In this document: piece after piece, positions 61,245 through 64,000 of the stretch | How positions within the stretch are numbered: the first letter of the stretch is position 1 | Layout of the letters: each line of letters opens with the position of its first letter | Assembly: GCF_003217515.1 (NCBI RefSeq) | Contig: NZ_QJSX01000013.1 | Location: 99,234-163,233 of the forward strand | Length of the DNA stretch: 64,000 bases | Reading direction: 5' to 3' | Source of the DNA: Deinococcus yavapaiensis KR-236 | Lineage (GTDB): Bacteria; Deinococcota; Deinococci; Deinococcales; Deinococcaceae | Position numbers and translations under genes: made by a program | The notes under the pieces: model-generated | What the model saw: only the letters and a program-made list of their open reading frames with translations | Database searches by the model: none | What the model was told of the DNA's origin: nothing

Positions 61245-62348
61245 GTGAACACGCGCGTGTGGATGCTGCTGAGCTTGGCATGGTGGTCGAGTGCCACCGC
61301 CCTGGAAACGGTGCAAGTGTGCGTCATGGCGCCCTTGAGTGGCCCTCAAAGCCCCTCGGGTCGATCCGTGTGGCGCGGCGTACAAGTGGCGCTCGAAGAG
61401 CGACGGTCAGAGCTCAATCGAGTGGGACTTAGCGTGCGGTTGTGCAACTTCGACGATCAGGGGGACCCGGCAACAGGTGCGGCGAACGCACGCAGGTTGC
61501 TCGCGCAACGCACGATTGCCGTCATCGGGCCTCTGAGCTCGGGTGCCGCCTTGGTCGTGGCTCCCATCTTGCGATCGGCGAACGTGGCCATGCTGACTCC
61601 GACGGCCACCGCGGTGTCTTTGACGGGCCAAGGGTGGCGGCACGTGTTTCGGTGGGCGCCGCGAGACGACGTGATCGGCGTGGCGGGTGCGTTGTACTTG
61701 GCGAACGAAGTCAAGGCGCGCCGCGTACTGATCGTCGACGCCGATGGGGGCAGTGCGACGGCCGAGGCGGCCGAACGAACCCTGCGCTCCCGCGCGGTGG
61801 TCGTTCGACGTGCAAGTGTGGGCACCATCTTGTCGGAGTCGTTCGACGCGGTGTACGTGGCTGGAGATTTAAACGTGGCGGCGCAGGTAAAACGAACGTT
61901 GCAGGAGCGAGGGTCCAAGGCGACGATACTGCTGGACTGGTTGAATGACGCCGACCTTTTTAATACCTCGTTCGGGTCGAGTTTGGTCGGGACGCTGTTC
62001 ATGTCTTGGGAGGTGCCACCGTCTGAGAACGCGCGGCTTCGCGCGCTCATGAGCAAACTCGGGAACGTCCCTTCGAAGGGCAAGGCGTTGGTGGGGTACG
62101 AAGCGGCCAACGCCATGATCTTCGCGTTAAGGGACGCGCGGCGATTGAATCCTCAAGGGACGTTGACGCCCGAGGAGGTGCGCTCCGCCTTGGCGAAAGT
62201 TCGCTTGACGACGTTGCTCAACGAGAACGTGTCATTCGACGCTCGTGGTGATCGCGCGTCCATCTCGATGTATGTGCGGCGGCTGGAAGCGAACGGGCAA
62301 GCGCCGGTCGTGTTCTCCTTACCAGCACCAACGACTCCCAGCCCTTGA
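61245..62348 (+). CDS. Periplasmic branched-chain amino-acid-type binding protein (367 aa)
   Basis: GTG at 61245 follows aggagg. A signal peptide (MNTRVWMLLSLAWWSSATAL) precedes a LivJ-like type I binding fold: VQVCVMAPLSGPQSPSGRSV, LCNFDDQGDPATGAANARRL, IAVIGPLSSGAALVVAPILR and MLTPTATAVSLTG. The second lobe includes VGYEAANAMIFALRDAR. Proteins of this fold serve amino-acid ABC transporters or act as ligand-sensing domains. It lies 26 nt after the other binding protein, with no permease nearby. A sensory or scavenging role is possible. Confidence 0.85.
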   Translation: MNTRVWMLLSLAWWSSATALETVQVCVMAPLSGPQSPSGRSVWRGVQVALEERRSELNRVGLSVRLCNFDDQGDPATGAANARRLLAQRTIAVIGPLSSGAALVVAPILRSANVAMLTPTATAVSLTGQGWRHVFRWAPRDDVIGVAGALYLANEVKARRVLIVDADGGSATAEAAERTLRSRAVVVRRASVGTILSESFDAVYVAGDLNVAAQVKRTLQERGSKATILLDWLNDADLFNTSFGSSLVGTLFMSWEVPPSENARLRALMSKLGNVPSKGKALVGYEAANAMIFALRDARRLNPQGTLTPEEVRSALAKVRLTTLLNENVSFDARGDRASISMYVRRLEANGQAPVVFSLPAPTTPSP

Positions 62349-62449
62349 AGTTCACGGGCTCGTCATCGAAAGTGACCGTACTCGCACGACATGTCTGCGC
62401 TCAAGCCATGATGACTGAAGTGTTTGAGCGAACGGACGCGGGAGGCTTC

Positions 62450-63139
62450 ATGCGTCGAATGGTGTTGACCTTTGCGTTTCTCTCCTGGGGCTGCGTTGCA
62501 GCACAACCAACCACGCCCATTCCACCTCTTCCCCTTCCCCCGATTCCCATCCCAACGCTCCCCACCCCAACAATTCCACGAGCGCCATTGCCCGAGGTGA
62601 CACTTCCAAGCAAACGTCCTGCAAGCATCGCCTTGGACGTGACGGTGACGGCGAACTCGCCGATCACAGCTGGGTGCGGTATGAACTTCATGCTGACGCC
62701 ACGTGTTCCATATGCCATGTTCGGAAACGTAAGCATGCAAGTAGACGTCACGAACGCCACGCCGAGTGGAGGCAATCATTTGTGGTTGTGGCGCACGGCA
62801 AGCGGAACCGTGCGCATGGACTTACGCGGTCCCAACAATGTGCGCCTTGCGTTCGTTGGGAAGGTGATGTACGCGCAGGTGATGACGCGGACGTTCAGTT
62901 TGAGCAGGCCACGCTCCTTCGGTGTGGTGGCGAGCATCACGGCATTCGAGGGGCCTTGTTCACGTTTCGAGGAGCCACAAGGGGCAACGGTCGTTGTGTT
63001 GCATGGGTCATGTGAGCGCCCTGAGAACGTACGCGTGACAGTTCTCAATCGAAACTTCGAATCGTTTGTGGTGTTGCCTGACTGGGTCGTCGCGCAAGCC
63101 CTGCTGCCTCAAGGGCAGGCGAAATGCGACCTTCGGTAG
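62450..63139 (+). CDS. Secreted proline-rich protein of unknown function (229 aa)
   Basis: The ATG at 62450 (gggagg upstream) gives MRRMVLTFAFLSWGCVAAQP, a signal peptide, possibly with a lipobox-like Cys. A Pro/Thr/Ile-rich linker follows (residues about 20-50). The rest is a beta-rich domain (ALDVTVTANSPITAGCGMNF; VTVLNRNFESFVVLP) with four cysteines that could form two disulfides. I recognise no family. The longer open frame from 62345 is rejected for lack of a ribosome site. It follows the binding proteins by 101 bp. Confidence 0.7.
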   Translation: MRRMVLTFAFLSWGCVAAQPTTPIPPLPLPPIPIPTLPTPTIPRAPLPEVTLPSKRPASIALDVTVTANSPITAGCGMNFMLTPRVPYAMFGNVSMQVDVTNATPSGGNHLWLWRTASGTVRMDLRGPNNVRLAFVGKVMYAQVMTRTFSLSRPRSFGVVASITAFEGPCSRFEEPQGATVVVLHGSCERPENVRVTVLNRNFESFVVLPDWVVAQALLPQGQAKCDLR

Positions 63140-63451
63140 TGCGCCTCCTGGAGACGACGCTCCCGCTTTTCCTTTGATCGTGCGGGTGTCCTTCTCACTT
63201 CGGGCGTGTACGTGCGCGACCCTTAGAACGACGCTTGGAAAACCAGGAGGTGCAGGAGCGTGAGCTTGACAGCATCGCAGACGTTGCACTCACGGTGCTG
63301 CTTGATGTAAGCGAAGGCGCGCGAGGCGTCCACACCTCTTGTGACCTCCTGCGCTCGGAGATTGAAGGTGAAGTCGTCTGAGATTCCGTCGTCTTTCTGA
63401 TTGCGACTGTAACACGCTGTTGCGGTTCGGCGCCGTCCGGCATCATGTCGT
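63140..63451. other. Intergenic region without a supported gene
   Basis: About 310 bp between two convergent genes. A minus-strand frame shows protein-like text (VDASRAFAYIKQHRECNVCD at about 63285-63345) but has no start or family match. It may be a gene remnant. Confidence 0.4.
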
Positions 63452-64000
63452 TTACCAAGAGGCGAGTTCGTCTTTGAGGTCGTCGGCGGGCAGTTCTGCG
63501 TACCCTTTGCGCGTCGTGTCGACCGACGCGTGCCCGAGGTGCGCGGCGACCCGCGCGAAGTCACGCAACTGTTTCACAAGGCGCGTCCCGGCGTACTTAC
63601 GGCCCGCGTGAAAGCCCCGGAACGTCACGCCCGCCGCGTTGAAGGCTTTTTCGACGTGGTGTCGCGCGCCCATCACCGTGCGGTAGCGAAACACGAACGA
63701 GCTGGGCGTGGTGCGTTTGCCGTCGGCATGCTCGGGGCCGCCCGAACCGTAGCGCGCGCGGTAGGCGCGCGTGGCGCGCGCGAGGCTGGTGCTCATGGTG
63801 ACGACGCGGCCTTTGCGGCCTTTGCCGCTGCGGACATGCACGCGCCGCGCGCTTTCGTCGAGGTCGCGCCACTCCAAATCGAGCGCTTCGCGAATGCGCA
63901 GGCCCGCGTGCGCGACGAGGAACAACAAGAACTTGACGTGCGCGTCGGCGTGTTCGAGCACGTCGGCGAGGTCGTCGTCGCTGTACGGCGGACGTTTGAC
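63452..64000 (-). CDS. Tyrosine recombinase/integrase, C-terminal part
   Basis: The frame remains open to the right edge, so the N-terminus lies outside; a GTG at 63961 is internal. All catalytic elements are visible: AHAGLRIREALDLEWRDLDE (Arg), the Lys segment GKGRKGRVVTM, FHAGRKYAGTRL (HxxR), AAHLGHASVDTT and RKGYAELP (nucleophile Tyr). About 180 residues are present. It is probably an active integrase or resolvase of this replicon or of an adjoining element. It contrasts with the degenerate relative at 43347-44258. Confidence 0.9.
   Translation of the reverse strand, partial: VKRPPYSDDDLADVLEHADAHVKFLLFLVAHAGLRIREALDLEWRDLDESARRVHVRSGKGRKGRVVTMSTSLARATRAYRARYGSGGPEHADGKRTTPSSFVFRYRTVMGARHHVEKAFNAAGVTFRGFHAGRKYAGTRLVKQLRDFARVAAHLGHASVDTTRKGYAELPADDLKDELASW

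Noticed and set aside
1..64000. tRNA, rRNA or riboswitch genes
   Set aside because: I looked for tRNA-like cloverleaf and CCA ends and for rRNA-like conserved stretches and saw none; a covariance-model scan would be needed to exclude small RNAs.

Overview
The window is high-GC DNA from what is most likely a Deinococcus plasmid, megaplasmid or secondary chromosome. The replicon assignment rests on a RepA-type initiator (41302-42735, minus) beside 11 iterons (42781-43220), a ParA-like ATPase with a ribbon-helix-helix-like partner (37628-38676), two tyrosine-recombinase genes and an IS5-type remnant. The genus assignment is inferred from protein style and gene content; nothing in the window proves it.

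The left 38 kb is a dense defence and DNA-processing island. Positions 1-7308 hold the 3' part of a type 1 BREX locus: the C-terminus of PglX, two extra genes not in the canonical BREX set, PglZ and BrxL. One extra gene has two Rex-like winged-helix segments and a YbjN-like tail. Convergent to it is a minus-strand run from 18695 down to 7335: a small repeat protein, a DUF1998/MrfA-like DEAD-box helicase, a WYL regulator, an AddB-like nuclease, an AddA-like helicase-nuclease and a larger repeat protein. Further right are a small coupled pair whose second gene is a paralogue of the BREX gene's tail, two unknown genes, a DUF2400-like gene, a Xre-RES toxin-antitoxin pair with an inverted-repeat operator, and an HNH endonuclease whose 3' end runs into the IS5 remnant.

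The most unusual locus is 25474-37456: five plus-strand genes, each overlapping the next by 4-8 nt. They encode a UvrD/PcrA-type helicase, a 1728-residue fusion of a DEDDh exonuclease, an Fe-S DinG/XPD helicase and a RecQ helicase with zinc and winged-helix modules, two coiled-coil proteins, and a 621-residue protein I cannot assign. It looks like a nucleic-acid-processing machine inside a defence island and is my main candidate for an undescribed system.

The middle (37.5-45.5 kb) is the replication and partition module plus decayed DNA: broken frames between 38.7 and 41.3 kb, the iteron origin, a recombinase-like protein lacking catalytic residues, and a frameshifted gene. The right part (45.5-63 kb) is accessory metabolism and cell-surface functions: a membrane protein, a DUF2182-tyrosinase pair, a GH13 branching enzyme, a SARP/BTAD regulator divergent from a 40-codon secreted-peptide gene, a phospholipase D-patatin pair, a small membrane protein, a DUF2278 protein, two substrate-binding proteins and a secreted proline-rich protein. 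The window ends inside an apparently active tyrosine recombinase (63452-64000, minus).

All calls come from reading the sequence and recalling family motifs; no database search was run.
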